DNA of 64,000 nucleotides from Paenibacillus sp. PL91 (GCF_012935325.2 NZ_JABBYG020000006.1:1-64000), one strand, 5' to 3'. Shown: positions 25,649 through 35,824, numbered from the stretch's first letter. Numbers and translations: made by a program. The notes: generated by a model not told the origin, from the letters alone.

Positions 25649-28090
25649 ATGACGTTACAAGCGTCGCAAAAAAACGCCGGCTCCATTCGCAGAGCCGCCG
25701 TTATCGGCTCAGGCGTAATGGGTGCCGGCATCGCCGCACATCTTGCGAATGCGGGCATGCATGTCGTGCTGCTGGACGTGGTCCCGCAGAAGCTTACGGA
25801 AGAGGAGGAGCGGAAGGGGCTGACGCTCTCGGATGCCAAGGTGCGCAATCGGCTGGCAAGCGCTGCCGTTGCCAGAATGGGCAAGGCGCAGCCTGCGCAG
25901 CTCTATGACCCGTCTTGGTCTTCACGCATCACGCCAGGAAATTTAACCGATCATTTGGAATCGCTTGGCGAGGCGGATTGGATCGTTGAAGCGGTTGTTG
26001 AGCGGCTGGATATTAAACGAGAGGTGCTGGCAGCGATTGAAGCGGCTCGCAAGCCCGGAGCCATCGTCTCTACCAACACGTCGGGCTTGTCGGCAGCGTC
26101 GATGGTTGAGGGCCGGAGCGAGGAATTTCGCCAGCATTTTGGCGTGACGCATTTTTTTAACCCGCCGCGGTATATGAAGCTCGTCGAGATCGTTCCGACC
26201 GTAGACACTTCTCCCGAGGTCGTGGGATTGCTGAAGGAGGTTTGCGAGAAGCGGCTCGGCAAAGGCGTCGTAATTGCGAAGGATACGCCAAACTTCATTG
26301 CGAACCGGATCGGAACGTACGGCATGCTCGTCACGCTCGAGGATACGCTGCGCTTTGGGTTGACGGTAGAAGAGGCAGACGCCTTGACCGGGCCTGCGAT
26401 GGGCAGGCCGAAGACGGCGACGCTGCGCATGCTTGATCTGGTCGGGCTCGATACGCTGCTTCATGTCGTGGACAATGTGCGGGAGAGAAGCAGCGACCCA
26501 GCGGAGCAGGCTGTGTTTGCAAGGCCGCCGCTGCTGGAGCAGCTCGTAGCATCCGGAAGGCTGGGCGAGAAGTCTGGAGCCGGCTTTTATAAGAAGGTGA
26601 AGGGGAAAGGCGGCAGCGAGATTGAATCGCTTAAGCTGGATACGCTCGAGTACGGGCCGAAGCGCCCTGTTGGCTCTCCAGTTATTGATGCCTCCAAAGC
26701 GGCGAAGGGCGCGGCCGCAAAGGTGAAAGCGCTGCTTCGAACTGATCCTCGTGACCGCTATGCGCAGTTCGCATGGTCGACGATCAAAAAAACGCTGCTC
26801 TATTCCGCCGCTCAAGTTGGTGTCATTGCGGATTCCATCTCGGATATCGACCGCGCGATGCGCTGGGGCTTTAACTGGGAGCTTGGTCCGTTCGAGCTTT
26901 GGGATGCGATTGGGCTTCGGGAATCGGTGCAGCAGATGGAGAAGGAGGGCGAGGAAGTACCGGCTTGGGTAAGGGCTTGGCTGGAAGCGGGCCATGAAAG
27001 CTTTTATAAGACGGAGGGCAGCGAACGGGTCTATTCGGCAAGCGGCGCATACAAGCAGGAAGAAGCGGAAGCGGACTCGATTTCTTTAGCGGGATTAAAG
27101 GCTTCCGGCAAAACAGTGCTCTCCACGTCGGGCGCAAGCTTGATCGACATTGGGGATGACGTTGTGCTGCTCGAATTTCATTCACCGAACAATGCGATCG
27201 GGGGCGACATATTATCCGCCATTCGGCAAAGCGTGAAGGAGGTATCGCAAAATTGGCGCGGGCTGGTGCTCGCGAATGAAGGACGGAATTTTTGCGTCGG
27301 AGCGAATCTGATGCTTCTGCTGATGGAAGCGCAGAACGGCGAGTGGGATGAGGTCGAGGATATTATCCGATTCTTCCAGGGCAGCATGCTCGATCTGAAG
27401 CGGCTTGACCGTCCAGTCGTTGCTGCGCCGCACCGGATGACGCTCGGCGGCGGGGTAGAAGCCTGCTTGCCTGCCGATCGCATTGTGTATTCGCCAGAGA
27501 CCTATTTTGGACTCGTGGAAACGGGAGTGGGCCTTATTCCTGCGGGCGGGGGCTGCAAGGAAGCGGCTGCGATGGCGGCTGAACGGGCTCTTATAGCGAA
27601 TGGCGGCAAGCCGGGCGGAGACCTGCAGCCGCATTTGAACGCGCTGTTCGAGACGATAGCGATGGCCAAAACCTCCTCTAGCGGCTATGAGGTTAGAGGG
27701 CTTGGATTGATGCGGCCGCAGGATACGGTCATTATGCGGCAGGAGGCGCGCATCGCCGAAGCGAAGCGGGCGGTGCTGGAGCTGGACCGGGCGGGCTACT
27801 CGCCGCCAGCGGAGGGGCGCATTCGCGTTGCCGGGCGTGAAGGCAATGCGGTGCTTAAGGTAGCGGTGCAAGCGATGCAGCTAAGCGGCTACATTAGCGA
27901 GCATGACGCGCTTATTGCCGGCAAGCTTGGCGCTGTGCTCGCAGGCGGCGACATTCAGCCGGGCGCTGAGGTGAGCGAGCAGTATTTGCTCGATCTGGAA
28001 TGCGAAGCGTTCCTCAGCCTTTGCGGCGAGCGGAAAACGCAGGATCGCATGAGTCATATGCTCGCAACGGGCAAGCCGCTGCGGAACTAA
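25649..28090 (+). CDS. fadN: FadN: 3-hydroxyacyl-CoA dehydrogenase / enoyl-CoA hydratase
   Basis: 813 residues, close to B. subtilis FadN. N-terminal NAD-binding Rossmann motif AAVIGSGVMGAGIAAHLANAG at residues ~18-37; dehydrogenase hallmark VTHFFNPPRYMKLVEIVP. The C-terminal half carries a crotonase-like domain (NFCVGANLMLLLM, MTLGGGVEACLPADRI, GLVETGVGLIPAGGG). It carries out the hydration and oxidation steps of beta-oxidation and works with the thiolase 28 bases downstream. AGGAGG precedes ATG 25649. Confidence 0.94.
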   Translation: MTLQASQKNAGSIRRAAVIGSGVMGAGIAAHLANAGMHVVLLDVVPQKLTEEEERKGLTLSDAKVRNRLASAAVARMGKAQPAQLYDPSWSSRITPGNLTDHLESLGEADWIVEAVVERLDIKREVLAAIEAARKPGAIVSTNTSGLSAASMVEGRSEEFRQHFGVTHFFNPPRYMKLVEIVPTVDTSPEVVGLLKEVCEKRLGKGVVIAKDTPNFIANRIGTYGMLVTLEDTLRFGLTVEEADALTGPAMGRPKTATLRMLDLVGLDTLLHVVDNVRERSSDPAEQAVFARPPLLEQLVASGRLGEKSGAGFYKKVKGKGGSEIESLKLDTLEYGPKRPVGSPVIDASKAAKGAAAKVKALLRTDPRDRYAQFAWSTIKKTLLYSAAQVGVIADSISDIDRAMRWGFNWELGPFELWDAIGLRESVQQMEKEGEEVPAWVRAWLEAGHESFYKTEGSERVYSASGAYKQEEAEADSISLAGLKASGKTVLSTSGASLIDIGDDVVLLEFHSPNNAIGGDILSAIRQSVKEVSQNWRGLVLANEGRNFCVGANLMLLLMEAQNGEWDEVEDIIRFFQGSMLDLKRLDRPVVAAPHRMTLGGGVEACLPADRIVYSPETYFGLVETGVGLIPAGGGCKEAAAMAAERALIANGGKPGGDLQPHLNALFETIAMAKTSSSGYEVRGLGLMRPQDTVIMRQEARIAEAKRAVLELDRAGYSPPAEGRIRVAGREGNAVLKVAVQAMQLSGYISEHDALIAGKLGAVLAGGDIQPGAEVSEQYLLDLECEAFLSLCGERKTQDRMSHMLATGKPLRN

Positions 28091-28117
28091 AGTCTATTCC
28101 AAAGGAGGAGAGCGAAA

Positions 28118-29332
28118 ATGTCAGCTTCATCACCGTTTGAAGAACACGATCGCGATGCCGTTATCGTTGCTGCGGTGAGGACGGCGGTCGGCAAAGCATC
28201 GAAGGGCAGCTTGGCGGAGACAAGGGCGGAGGATCTGGGGCGGGCGGTGCTGCAAGGCGCGCTGGAGAGGCTGCCCGGCTTATCGCCTGAGCTTATTGAG
28301 GATGTGATTATCGGCTGCGCGATGCCCGAAGGCGAGCAAGGGCTGAACATGGCCCGCACTATCTCGCTCTATTCGGGCTTGCCGGTTACGACGCCGGCCG
28401 TCACCATTAATCGGTTTTGCGCATCGGGGCTGCAGGCCATCGCTTATGCAGCGGAGCGCATTCGGCTTGGCGATGCCGATATCATTGCGGCTGGCGGCGT
28501 GGAAAGCATGAGCCATGTGCCGATGACGGGCTTTAAGCTTTCACCGCATCCGGCCATCGTAGATACGAGACCTGAAGTATATATGGGCATGGGGCATACG
28601 GCTGAAGAGGTTGCCCGCCGCTACGGCGTGACGCGCGAAGCGCAGGATGCCTTCGCATCGTCAAGCCATCGCAAGGCAGCGGCAGCTATTGATGCAGGGC
28701 GCTTCCAAGCGGAGATCGTGCCAATAACCGCAAGCCGTTCGGGCGTGAACGATGCAGGACGGCCTTGGTCGAAAGTTTTTCAATTTGATACCGACGAAGG
28801 GGTGCGGCCGGAGACGACCGTTCAGACGCTAGCGCCGCTTAAACCGTCGTTCGCGAGAGAGGGAACAGTTACGGCAGGCAATACCTCGCAAATGAGCGAT
28901 GGAGCAGCCGCCGTTATCGTGATGAGCCGGGCGCGCGCGAAGGAGCTGGGCCTGCGTCCGCTCGCCGTTTTCCGGAGCTACAGCGTAGCTGGCGTCGCGC
29001 CCGAGGTGATGGGCATCGGTCCAATCGAAGCGGTGCCTAAAGCGCTGGGCAAGGCAGGCATTACGCTTGATCAGGTCGATCTCTTCGAGCTTAACGAAGC
29101 CTTTGCCGCACAATGCGTTCCGATTATACGGGAGCTTGGCATCAATCCCGAGCTGGTCAATGTGAACGGCGGCGCGATCGCGCTTGGGCATCCGCTTGGC
29201 TGTACGGGAACAAAGCTGACGGTGTCGCTCATACACGAGCTTGGCCGCAGAGGCGGCGGGATCGGCGTCGTGACGATGTGCGTAGGCGGAGGGATGGGAG
29301 CAGCCGGAGTGATCGAAGTGTATGGCAGCTGA
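28118..29332 (+). CDS. fadA: Acetyl-CoA acyltransferase (3-ketoacyl-CoA thiolase)
   Basis: 404 residues. Acyl-enzyme cysteine C101 in [15 protein letters not shown]-terminal active-site motifs [14 protein letters not shown] (His) and [10 protein letters not shown] (second Cys). It releases acetyl-CoA in the last step of each beta-oxidation round. AAGGAGGAG lies 7 bases before the ATG. It sits between fadN and fadE as in the B. subtilis fadNAE operon. Confidence 0.95.
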   Translation: MSASSPFEEHDRDAVIVAAVRTAVGKASKGSLAETRAEDLGRAVLQGALERLPGLSPELIEDVIIGCAMPEGEQGLNMARTISLYSGLPVTTPAVTINRFCASGLQAIAYAAERIRLGDADIIAAGGVESMSHVPMTGFKLSPHPAIVDTRPEVYMGMGHTAEEVARRYGVTREAQDAFASSSHRKAAAAIDAGRFQAEIVPITASRSGVNDAGRPWSKVFQFDTDEGVRPETTVQTLAPLKPSFAREGTVTAGNTSQMSDGAAAVIVMSRARAKELGLRPLAVFRSYSVAGVAPEVMGIGPIEAVPKALGKAGITLDQVDLFELNEAFAAQCVPIIRELGINPELVNVNGGAIALGHPLGCTGTKLTVSLIHELGRRGGGIGVVTMCVGGGMGAAGVIEVYGS

Positions 29333-29421
29333 ATCGCATGAACAGCTCATTCTATTAAACATTAAGGCCCATTATTATTTACGGTCCTAATAAACGATTT
29401 GACTGAAGGGAGACCTGCGGC

Positions 29422-31212
29422 ATGACGGAGACGATACGATTTGGCGGACGGTTTGTCGTGGAGGACAGTATGCCGGAATCGGTTGTGACGCCCGAGGATT
29501 TTACGGATGAGCAGCGGATGATGGGGGAAGCGGCACAGCAGTTTTTGGAGGCTGAAATTACGCCGCGCGATGCGGAGCTGGAAGCGCTGAACTACGACTT
29601 GACCGTAGAGCTGATGCGCAAAGCCGGCGATCTGGGTTTGCTGGGCGCCGATGTGCCGGAGCCATACGGCGGATTAGGACTAGATAAGGTGAGCACGACG
29701 CTGCTGGCGGAAACGTTAGCGCGGGCATCATCGTTTGCGCTATCGGTAGGCGCCCATACGGGCATCGGCACGCTGCCAATCGTGTTTTTTGGTACGAAGG
29801 CGCAAAAGGAAGCCTACCTCCCAGCGCTTGCAACGGGAGAACGCATTGCGGCTTATTGCTTAACCGAGCCGGCCTCTGGCTCGGATGCTTTAGGAGCCAA
29901 GACGACAGCGAGGCTGTCTCATGACGGCAAGCATTATGTACTGAACGGCTCCAAGCTGTATATAACGAACGCCGGCTTTGCCGATTTGTTTATCGTCTAT
30001 GCGAAGGTTGACGGGGAGCATTTCACCGCTTTTATCGTCGAGAAGGAAATGTCGGGGTTCAGTATTGGGCCAGAGGAGCATAAGATGGGCATCAAGGGTT
30101 CGTCAACACGTCCTTTATTTTTTGAAGACGTGCAGGTTCCCGTGGAAAACGTGCTGGGGGAGGTTGGCAAAGGGCATCATATCGCCTTTAACATTTTGAA
30201 CATCGGACGGTTCAAGCTTGGAGCTGCCTGCCTTGGCTCCTCCAAAGAGACGATCGAGCTGGCATCGGCTTATGCCAATACGCGCAAGCAATTCGGGAGG
30301 GCGATCTCAGCCTATCCGCTTATTGGCGCCAAGCTTGCCGACATGAACATTCGCACGTACGTGCTGGAGAGCATGGTTTACCGGACTGCCGGCTGGATCG
30401 ATGCGATGCTGAAGGCAACGGAGCTCAGCGGCGAAGCGGCGGACGATGGCATGAAGATCGCGAAGGCGATCGGGGAGTATGCGATAGAATGTTCGATCGT
30501 CAAAGTGTTTGCATCCGAAGCACTCGATTTTGTTGCGGATGAAGGGGTGCAAATTCACGGCGGCTACGGCTACATTCGCGAGTATAAGGTTGAGCGGATA
30601 TATCGGGATTCGCGGATCAATCGGATTTTTGAAGGGACGAACGAAATTAACCGGATGCTCATTCCCGGCACGCTTATGAAGAAGGCTTTGAAGGGCGAGC
30701 TGCCGCTGCTGCGCAAAGCGCGTGCATTGCAAGCTGAGCTGGTGCAGCCGATGCCGCTACCGCCGTTTGAGAAGCCGCTTAGCAAGGAAGCGTACCGCGT
30801 CGCGCAGGCGAAAAAGACGTTTCTCGCCATTGGCGGCCTTGCTGTTCAGAAGCTCGGACTGCGGCTTGAGCAGGAGCAGGAGGTACTTTGCTCGCTTGCC
30901 GATTTAATGATCAACATATTTGCCATGGAAAGCGCGCTGCTGCGCTCCCAAAAAATTTGGAAGCAAAGCGGCGGCGTCGTCTCTGAAAAAACGGAGAATG
31001 TCATTGCGATGACGACGGTTTTCGTGCAGGAGTCCATGGAGAAGGTGGAGTCGCTGGCGAAGCTTGCGCTTGCCGCTCTGGAGCAGGGAGACGGGCTGCA
31101 AATGCAGCTTTCGATTCTGAAGAAGCTTATGCGCGCGCCGCTATCGGATACGGTAGCTTTGAAGCGATCGATTGCCGCTCGCGTCATTCGCAGTGAGCAT
31201 TATGTCGTGTGA
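29422..31212 (+). CDS. fadE: Acyl-CoA dehydrogenase
   Basis: 596 residues, the long VLCAD-like form of B. subtilis FadE. Core dehydrogenase motifs: YCLTEPASGSDA, FIVEKEMSGFSIGPEEHKMGIKGS (shown in part), RKQFGRAIS, QIHGGYGYIREYKVERIYRDSR and INRIFEGTNEINR with the catalytic-region Glu. A C-terminal helical extension of ~170 residues follows. It makes the trans-2 double bond with FAD and hands electrons to EtfAB. GAAGGGAG precedes the ATG. Confidence 0.94.
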   Translation: MTETIRFGGRFVVEDSMPESVVTPEDFTDEQRMMGEAAQQFLEAEITPRDAELEALNYDLTVELMRKAGDLGLLGADVPEPYGGLGLDKVSTTLLAETLARASSFALSVGAHTGIGTLPIVFFGTKAQKEAYLPALATGERIAAYCLTEPASGSDALGAKTTARLSHDGKHYVLNGSKLYITNAGFADLFIVYAKVDGEHFTAFIVEKEMSGFSIGPEEHKMGIKGSSTRPLFFEDVQVPVENVLGEVGKGHHIAFNILNIGRFKLGAACLGSSKETIELASAYANTRKQFGRAISAYPLIGAKLADMNIRTYVLESMVYRTAGWIDAMLKATELSGEAADDGMKIAKAIGEYAIECSIVKVFASEALDFVADEGVQIHGGYGYIREYKVERIYRDSRINRIFEGTNEINRMLIPGTLMKKALKGELPLLRKARALQAELVQPMPLPPFEKPLSKEAYRVAQAKKTFLAIGGLAVQKLGLRLEQEQEVLCSLADLMINIFAMESALLRSQKIWKQSGGVVSEKTENVIAMTTVFVQESMEKVESLAKLALAALEQGDGLQMQLSILKKLMRAPLSDTVALKRSIAARVIRSEHYVV

Positions 31213-31227
31213 AGGGGGAGAGCATGA

Positions 31228-33003
31228 ATGGATTCGCTCAGACCGGAAGACCCGTCTTTGCCCGAACAACCGCCCGCCGAAGCTGAAAAGCTCGCGCGTC
31301 CATGGCTACATCATTACCCGAAGGAGGTTTCTCCTTCGCAGAGCTATCCCGATCAGAGCATCGTCCAATTTTTATTGAATGCGGCTAAAAGCCATCCGAA
31401 CCATACTGCGGTTCATTTCCTTGGCAAAACCGTGACCTATAAGCAGCTGCATGATGATGCTGTCCGCCTCGCCTACGGTCTCCTTTCGCTTGGCATAGCC
31501 AAAGGAGACCGCGTGGCGATTATGCTTCCGAATTGTCCGCAGACCGTTATAGCCTATTATGGCGTGCTGCTTGCAGGCGGCATCGTCGTACAGACGAATC
31601 CGCTCTACGTCGAGCGCGAGCTGGAGCATCAGCTGGCTGATAGCGGAGCCGTCGCCATCATTACGGTTGATCTGCTCTATCCGCGCTTGTCACGGGTGCG
31701 AGGCAAGCTTCCTGAGGAGGGGCCGCTGCCGAAGCTTAGGCATGCCATCATTACGTCAATTAAGGATGGACTTCCGTTTCCGAAAAATTTGCTCTACCCC
31801 CTTAAGCAGCGCAAAGAGGGCTTTCGTGCGGATATTCCATATGGCAGCTTTGGCGTAGTCGGTTATAAGAAGCTGCTGTCCGCGAAGCTGCCTCAAACGC
31901 TTCTGCCCGCGCCTGCCAAGAGCGCCGAGCTTGCGGTGCTTCAATATACAGGCGGTACGACGGGCACGCCAAAGGGCGTGATGCTGTCGCATGGCAATCT
32001 CATTGCGAACACGATGCAAATTTCTGCTTGGTGCTATAAGGCGGAGGATGGCAAGGAACGTTTCCTTGCGGCGCTGCCTTTGTTTCACGTATTCGGATTA
32101 ACGGTATTAATGAATATGTCGGTGCTGCGCGCAGGCACGCTTATTCTGCTTCCGCGTTTTGAAGTAGAGACGGTGCTGCAAACAATCAATCAGCAGAAGC
32201 CGACGATTTTTCCTGGGGCGCCCACGATGTATGTCGCGCTTATCAATCATAAGGCCGCTTCCAAAACGGATCTCTCCTCTATTAACGTATGCATAAGCGG
32301 CTCGGCGGCATTGCCGCTTGAGGTGCAGGAGCAGTTCGAGGCGATGACCGGCGGCAGGCTTATTGAGGGCTACGGCCTCTCGGAGGCCTCCCCTGTGACG
32401 CATGCCAATCCGATATGGGGACATCGCAAAATCGGCACGATTGGCATACCTCTCCCCGATACCGACGCCGCTGTGATCGACCCGGAAACCGGTGAAAGAT
32501 TGGGGATAGGCGAGCTTGGCGAACTAGTCGTACGCGGCCCGCAGGTTATGCAGGGATACTGGAATAAGCCTATGGAAACCGATCAAGTGCTGAGGGATGG
32601 CTGGCTGTATACAGGCGATCTCGGGACGATGGATGCAGATGGCTTCTTTACCGTAATGGATCGGATTAAGGATGTGATCATTGCAGGCGGGTTCAACGTT
32701 TATCCGCGCGAGGTAGAGGAGGTGCTGTTTGAGCATCCGGCTGTTCGCGAAGCAGCAATTATTGGCGTGAAGGATGAATACAGGGGCGAGACGGTGAAAG
32801 CATTTATCGTATTTAAGGAGGGCTGGCAGGTTTCGAGCTATCAGCTGGATCGCTGGTGCAGAGAACGGTTAGCGTCCTATAAGGTGCCGCATCACTATTC
32901 CTTTCGGGAAACGCTTCCAAAAACGATGATCGGAAAAGTGCTTCGCCGGAAGCTGCAGGAGGAGGAAGCGGAGAAGCAGTCTGCCGAGGACAAGGGAGAG
33001 TGA
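31228..33003 (+). CDS. lcfA: Long-chain fatty acid-CoA ligase
   Basis: 591 residues. AMP-binding motif LQYTGGTTGTPKGVMLSH at residues ~237-254, then EGYGLSEASPVTHANP, GWLYTGDLGTMDADGFF, DRIKDVIIAGGFNVYPREVEEV and the C-terminal lysine region LPKTMIGKVLRRKL. It activates fatty acids with ATP and CoA to start beta-oxidation. GGGGGAG lies 6 bases before the ATG. The start is 15 bases after fadE. Confidence 0.93.
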   Translation: MDSLRPEDPSLPEQPPAEAEKLARPWLHHYPKEVSPSQSYPDQSIVQFLLNAAKSHPNHTAVHFLGKTVTYKQLHDDAVRLAYGLLSLGIAKGDRVAIMLPNCPQTVIAYYGVLLAGGIVVQTNPLYVERELEHQLADSGAVAIITVDLLYPRLSRVRGKLPEEGPLPKLRHAIITSIKDGLPFPKNLLYPLKQRKEGFRADIPYGSFGVVGYKKLLSAKLPQTLLPAPAKSAELAVLQYTGGTTGTPKGVMLSHGNLIANTMQISAWCYKAEDGKERFLAALPLFHVFGLTVLMNMSVLRAGTLILLPRFEVETVLQTINQQKPTIFPGAPTMYVALINHKAASKTDLSSINVCISGSAALPLEVQEQFEAMTGGRLIEGYGLSEASPVTHANPIWGHRKIGTIGIPLPDTDAAVIDPETGERLGIGELGELVVRGPQVMQGYWNKPMETDQVLRDGWLYTGDLGTMDADGFFTVMDRIKDVIIAGGFNVYPREVEEVLFEHPAVREAAIIGVKDEYRGETVKAFIVFKEGWQVSSYQLDRWCRERLASYKVPHHYSFRETLPKTMIGKVLRRKLQEEEAEKQSAEDKGE

Positions 33004-33008
33004 ACGGC

Positions 33009-33437
33009 ATGGATGAGGATTGGTTTATTCAACAGGCGGATCAGGCCGGTCACCTGACTAGGCTTGCGGAGCGTGCGCAAGCGACGTTCTGGGGAGTGCT
33101 CGGGTGCGAGGTTGTGCAGGCGAATGGCAATAAGGCAACCATCTGCCTGGACGCTTCAGAGCGGCATTTGAATTTGCTTGGCATCGTTCACGGCGGAGTA
33201 CTTATGTCGCTTCTGGACAATGCAATGGGCCTCGTGGTCATGCTGGCAGTACCGGATGAGCGGACGGTTACGGCGAATTTAAACACACAGTTTCTTGCCA
33301 GCAGCAAAGGCGGCGTAGTTGTGTGCGAGGCAGAGCTGGTGCATCGAACCAAACGAACGCTGACGCTGCAAGCGCAGGTGAAGGATGACGGAGGCAAGCT
33401 GCTTGGCCTTGGAATGGGAAGCTATCGAATTATTTAG
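33009..33437 (+). CDS. PaaI-type hotdog thioesterase
   Basis: About 142 residues from ATG 33009 (GGGAGAG about 10 bases upstream; GTG 33000 also in frame and overlapping lcfA). Hotdog fold with HGGVLMSLLDNAMGLVVM, the segment holding the catalytic Asp, and NLNTQFLASSKGG. It probably hydrolyses acyl-CoA or a related thioester as a CoA-recycling valve. Last gene of the fad operon; a terminator follows. Confidence 0.87.
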   Translation: MDEDWFIQQADQAGHLTRLAERAQATFWGVLGCEVVQANGNKATICLDASERHLNLLGIVHGGVLMSLLDNAMGLVVMLAVPDERTVTANLNTQFLASSKGGVVVCEAELVHRTKRTLTLQAQVKDDGGKLLGLGMGSYRII

Positions 33438-33441
33438 GGGG

Positions 33442-33475
33442 CGGAAGCGGGCAATTTGCTTGCCCGCTTCCGATT
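33442..33475 (+). terminator. Terminator of the fad operon
   Basis: CGGAAGCGGGCA (33442-33453) pairs with TGCCCGCTTCCG (33461-33472). The tail is only moderately T-rich. Confidence 0.75.
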
Positions 33476-33576
33476 CGTTATAATATCTAATATATGGAAA
33501 GTATAAAGGCTTTAAAAATGACTAACAGTTGTTCGTTTTTTTACCGATAAAGTAATAAGAGAAGGGAGGCGAGGAT

Positions 33577-33798
33577 ATGGTTCAGGGCTGGGTTACAACA
33601 TTGGTGCTTGCTTTCGGAATTATTGTTGCCGTTATTGGCGTAATCGCCTATTTAAGAATGTTTCGTAAAGACAGGCTCTCTTCAGCGTCCCATCGGTCCG
33701 TCGATATCTCGTCTCCTAACGTCAACAAGCCAGTAAAACTAATGGATAGCGGGAATAGCAAGGACACCAAACCCGAACATGCCTCGCCGCCAGATTAA
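33577..33798 (+). CDS. Small single-pass membrane protein, function unknown
   Basis: 73 residues with AAGGGAGG about 8 bases upstream of ATG 33577. One membrane helix at residues ~5-27, then a basic, Ser/Lys-rich tail (RMFRKDRLSSASHRSVDIS). No family recognised. Confidence 0.65.
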   Translation: MVQGWVTTLVLAFGIIVAVIGVIAYLRMFRKDRLSSASHRSVDISSPNVNKPVKLMDSGNSKDTKPEHASPPD

Positions 33799-33979
33799 TA
33801 ATTGTTCACTTTCATAATGGAAATCAAAATGTTATAATAGTAAGAAAAATGCGAACATTGTGACTCATTGGCCATGGAGTTACCTGCACCGAATGGGGGT
33901 TCTTGCGGTGTAATCGCCGCATGCGGTCTCGTATAATGCTGTTTAGGACGACCATCCAACGTAAAGGGGAGGAGATTTC

Positions 33980-34168
33980 ATGGCGAAGCATAGCCAGAAT
34001 GAAGTCAAGGAAAGCCTGAAGGAACTCACGAGAATTTTTCAACCCAAGGACCCGCGTAAATTTGTTAAGGAGTATATTCGCAAGTACCGGATTACCGGAG
34101 GCTACGAGGATGAATTGACGACATTGGTGGAAAATGAATTAGGCAGAATGAACTCCTCGGTCAGCTAA
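33980..34168 (+). CDS. Small conserved-looking cytoplasmic protein, function unknown
   Basis: 62 residues, charged and helical (VKESLKELTRIFQPKDPRKFVKEYIRKYR). GGGGAGGAG lies 7 bases before the ATG, and a strong terminator follows, which together support a real gene. A TATAAT lies about 45 bases upstream but without a clear -35. Confidence 0.7.
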   Translation: MAKHSQNEVKESLKELTRIFQPKDPRKFVKEYIRKYRITGGYEDELTTLVENELGRMNSSVS

Positions 34169-34185
34169 CTCATCATGTAAAATAC

Positions 34186-34228
34186 GGCTTTGTAAGCTGC
34201 CATTTGGCAGATTACAAAGCCTTTTTTG
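34186..34228. terminator. Strong terminator
   Basis: GGCTTTGTAA and CTGCCA on the left pair with TGGCAG and TTACAAAGCC on the right (34186-34221), followed by TTTTTTG. It also faces the convergent minus gene. Confidence 0.92.
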
Positions 34229-34255
34229 TTTATCATGGACGGTTTAGGACATTGG

Positions 34256-34627
34256 CTACTGATTACCGTCTTGGTCATGTCTAATGATTTCATCGGCTAC
34301 AGCTTGCGGCGGATAGGATTGCATGATGTATCCCATAGTTCTGACCGTTACTCGTTCACCAACATTCAAGTCATTATACAGAGCGATATCATTAACGTGA
34401 TAGACCATGACGTCATCTTTATCTTCATTATTCAGAAAATAGGAGAGGGATTTTGCTTTGGCTTCTTTTTCAGAGAGGTGATGGACGACCGTTATGGTAG
34501 CAATGTTATTGCCGTTGATTCCTTTTTCGATGATATAATCGCCCTTTTCCGATTTTGTGCTATAAGCGATGATTGCTGCTATTAAAGGTATTAATACAAA
34601 CACTAGAGCAAACCTTCGTTTCATCAT
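34256..34627 (-). CDS. DUF3221-like exported or membrane-anchored protein
   Basis: 123 residues. N-terminal hydrophobic helix (residues ~4-22) after MMKRR, without a lipobox. The core DYIIEKGINGNNIATI, NDLNVGERVTVRTMG and IMQSYPPQAVADEI follows the DUF3221 (YobA-like) pattern, of unknown function and extracytoplasmic location. AAGGAACG precedes the ATG. Confidence 0.65.
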   Translation of the reverse strand: MMKRRFALVFVLIPLIAAIIAYSTKSEKGDYIIEKGINGNNIATITVVHHLSEKEAKAKSLSYFLNNEDKDDVMVYHVNDIALYNDLNVGERVTVRTMGYIMQSYPPQAVADEIIRHDQDGNQ

Positions 34628-34915
34628 CGTTCCTTCCTTTCATTTTCCAAACAATCGGATTAGCTTAGAAGTGTTAATCACAATCATTTACGTTATTAAG
34701 TTATGTATGTTGCGGTCTAGCTGCACGCCTGAAAATACCTAATATTTTACATAAAACCATACTTTAGGAGATAACGGTGCATCTGCCTCCTTTTTTAGTT
34801 GCTTTCACCCCCCCTCAAACATAATTTCGCCATATATGATCGGCATGTGAAGTCTTTTTCCCGAATAAGTTATACATAGACAAATCTACTTGTTATCGTA
34901 CTGCTGTTACACCTG

Positions 34916-35024
34916 TGAAGTGGATTTTGCTCGGCAAAACTTAGGTCTACGTTTACGAAGAAGGATTTTTGCTACCTCAAAACCTGGTCTATCTTACGAA
35001 GTGGATTTTGCTTCGCAAAACCTT
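34916..35024 (+). repeat. Three tandem GATTTTGC-GCAAAAC leader units before methionine aminopeptidase
   Basis: Units centred near 34932, 34973 and 35012 (period 41 then 40 bases), each a TTACGAAG-type box, then GGATTTTGC, short loop, GCAAAACC. The middle unit is degenerate. The last ends 4 bases before the AAGGAGG ribosome site. The same element precedes the AraC gene at 18.6 kb. Confidence 0.8.
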
Positions 35025-35042
35025 AAGGAGGTTAGTACACAC

Positions 35043-35795
35043 ATGGCAGTGGATTTGAAAACGAAGGAACATATTCGGGGAATTCGCAAGGCTGGGCGTA
35101 TTGTCGCTGCCTGTCACAAGGCACTCTCGAAGAGGATAGCGCCGGGAGTCACGACGCAGGAAATTGATCGGTTTGTTGAACGGTTCATGCTTGACCGTGG
35201 AGCAACGCCGGCTCAGAAGGGTTATAAGGGATACCCGTTTGCCACGTGTGCTTCCGTTAATGAGGTTGTCTGCCATGGCTTTCCCGATTCAGAGCCGCTT
35301 GAGACAGGCGATATCGTCACCATTGATATGGTAGCCGACTTGAATGGCTGGAAAGCGGATTCGGCTTGGACTTACGCGATTGGCAAGACGAATGCGGCTA
35401 CGGAAAAACTGCTTCTTGCAGCAGAGCAAGCGCTGCTTGACGGCATTAAGCAGGCTAAGCTCGGAAATCGGCTAGGCGATATAGGCTATGCGGTGCAGTC
35501 GAGAGCGGAGAGGGCTGGCTTTGAGGTCGTCACGTCGTTCGTCGGTCATGGCATCGGCAGAAGCATGCATGAATATCCTGAGGTCATGCATCGAGGCATA
35601 CCTGGCCAGGGAATAGAGCTTGAGGAAGGCATGGTTATTACGATTGAGCCAATCGTTACGGCAGGCAGGGCGGATGTTTACATTACGCAGGATGGCTGGA
35701 CGGCCCGCACGAGGGATGGGGCGTGGGCAGCGCAATTCGAACATACGGTAGCGATTACAAAGGAAGGCCCGATTGTATTGACCCGCTGGGATTAA
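35043..35795 (+). CDS. map: Methionine aminopeptidase type I
   Basis: 250 residues from ATG 35043, the first start after AAGGAGG; the frame is open upstream through the leader repeats. Metal ligands are visible: Asp in DIVTIDMV, Asp in WKADSAW, His in VGHGIGRSMHE, Glu in ITIEPIV and Glu in QFEHTVAI; the VCHGFPD His is the substrate-binding one. It removes N-terminal Met from new proteins. It stands outside the ribosomal-protein cluster, so it may be the MapB-like extra copy. Confidence 0.93.
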   Translation: MAVDLKTKEHIRGIRKAGRIVAACHKALSKRIAPGVTTQEIDRFVERFMLDRGATPAQKGYKGYPFATCASVNEVVCHGFPDSEPLETGDIVTIDMVADLNGWKADSAWTYAIGKTNAATEKLLLAAEQALLDGIKQAKLGNRLGDIGYAVQSRAERAGFEVVTSFVGHGIGRSMHEYPEVMHRGIPGQGIELEEGMVITIEPIVTAGRADVYITQDGWTARTRDGAWAAQFEHTVAITKEGPIVLTRWD

Positions 35796-35824
35796 TAAGG
35801 AGAAATCATTTGCGATGCAAGCCC

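Noticed and set aside
25943-26995. 350-codon minus frame inside fadN
   Set aside because: Antisense shadow of a well-identified gene with atypical amino-acid composition.
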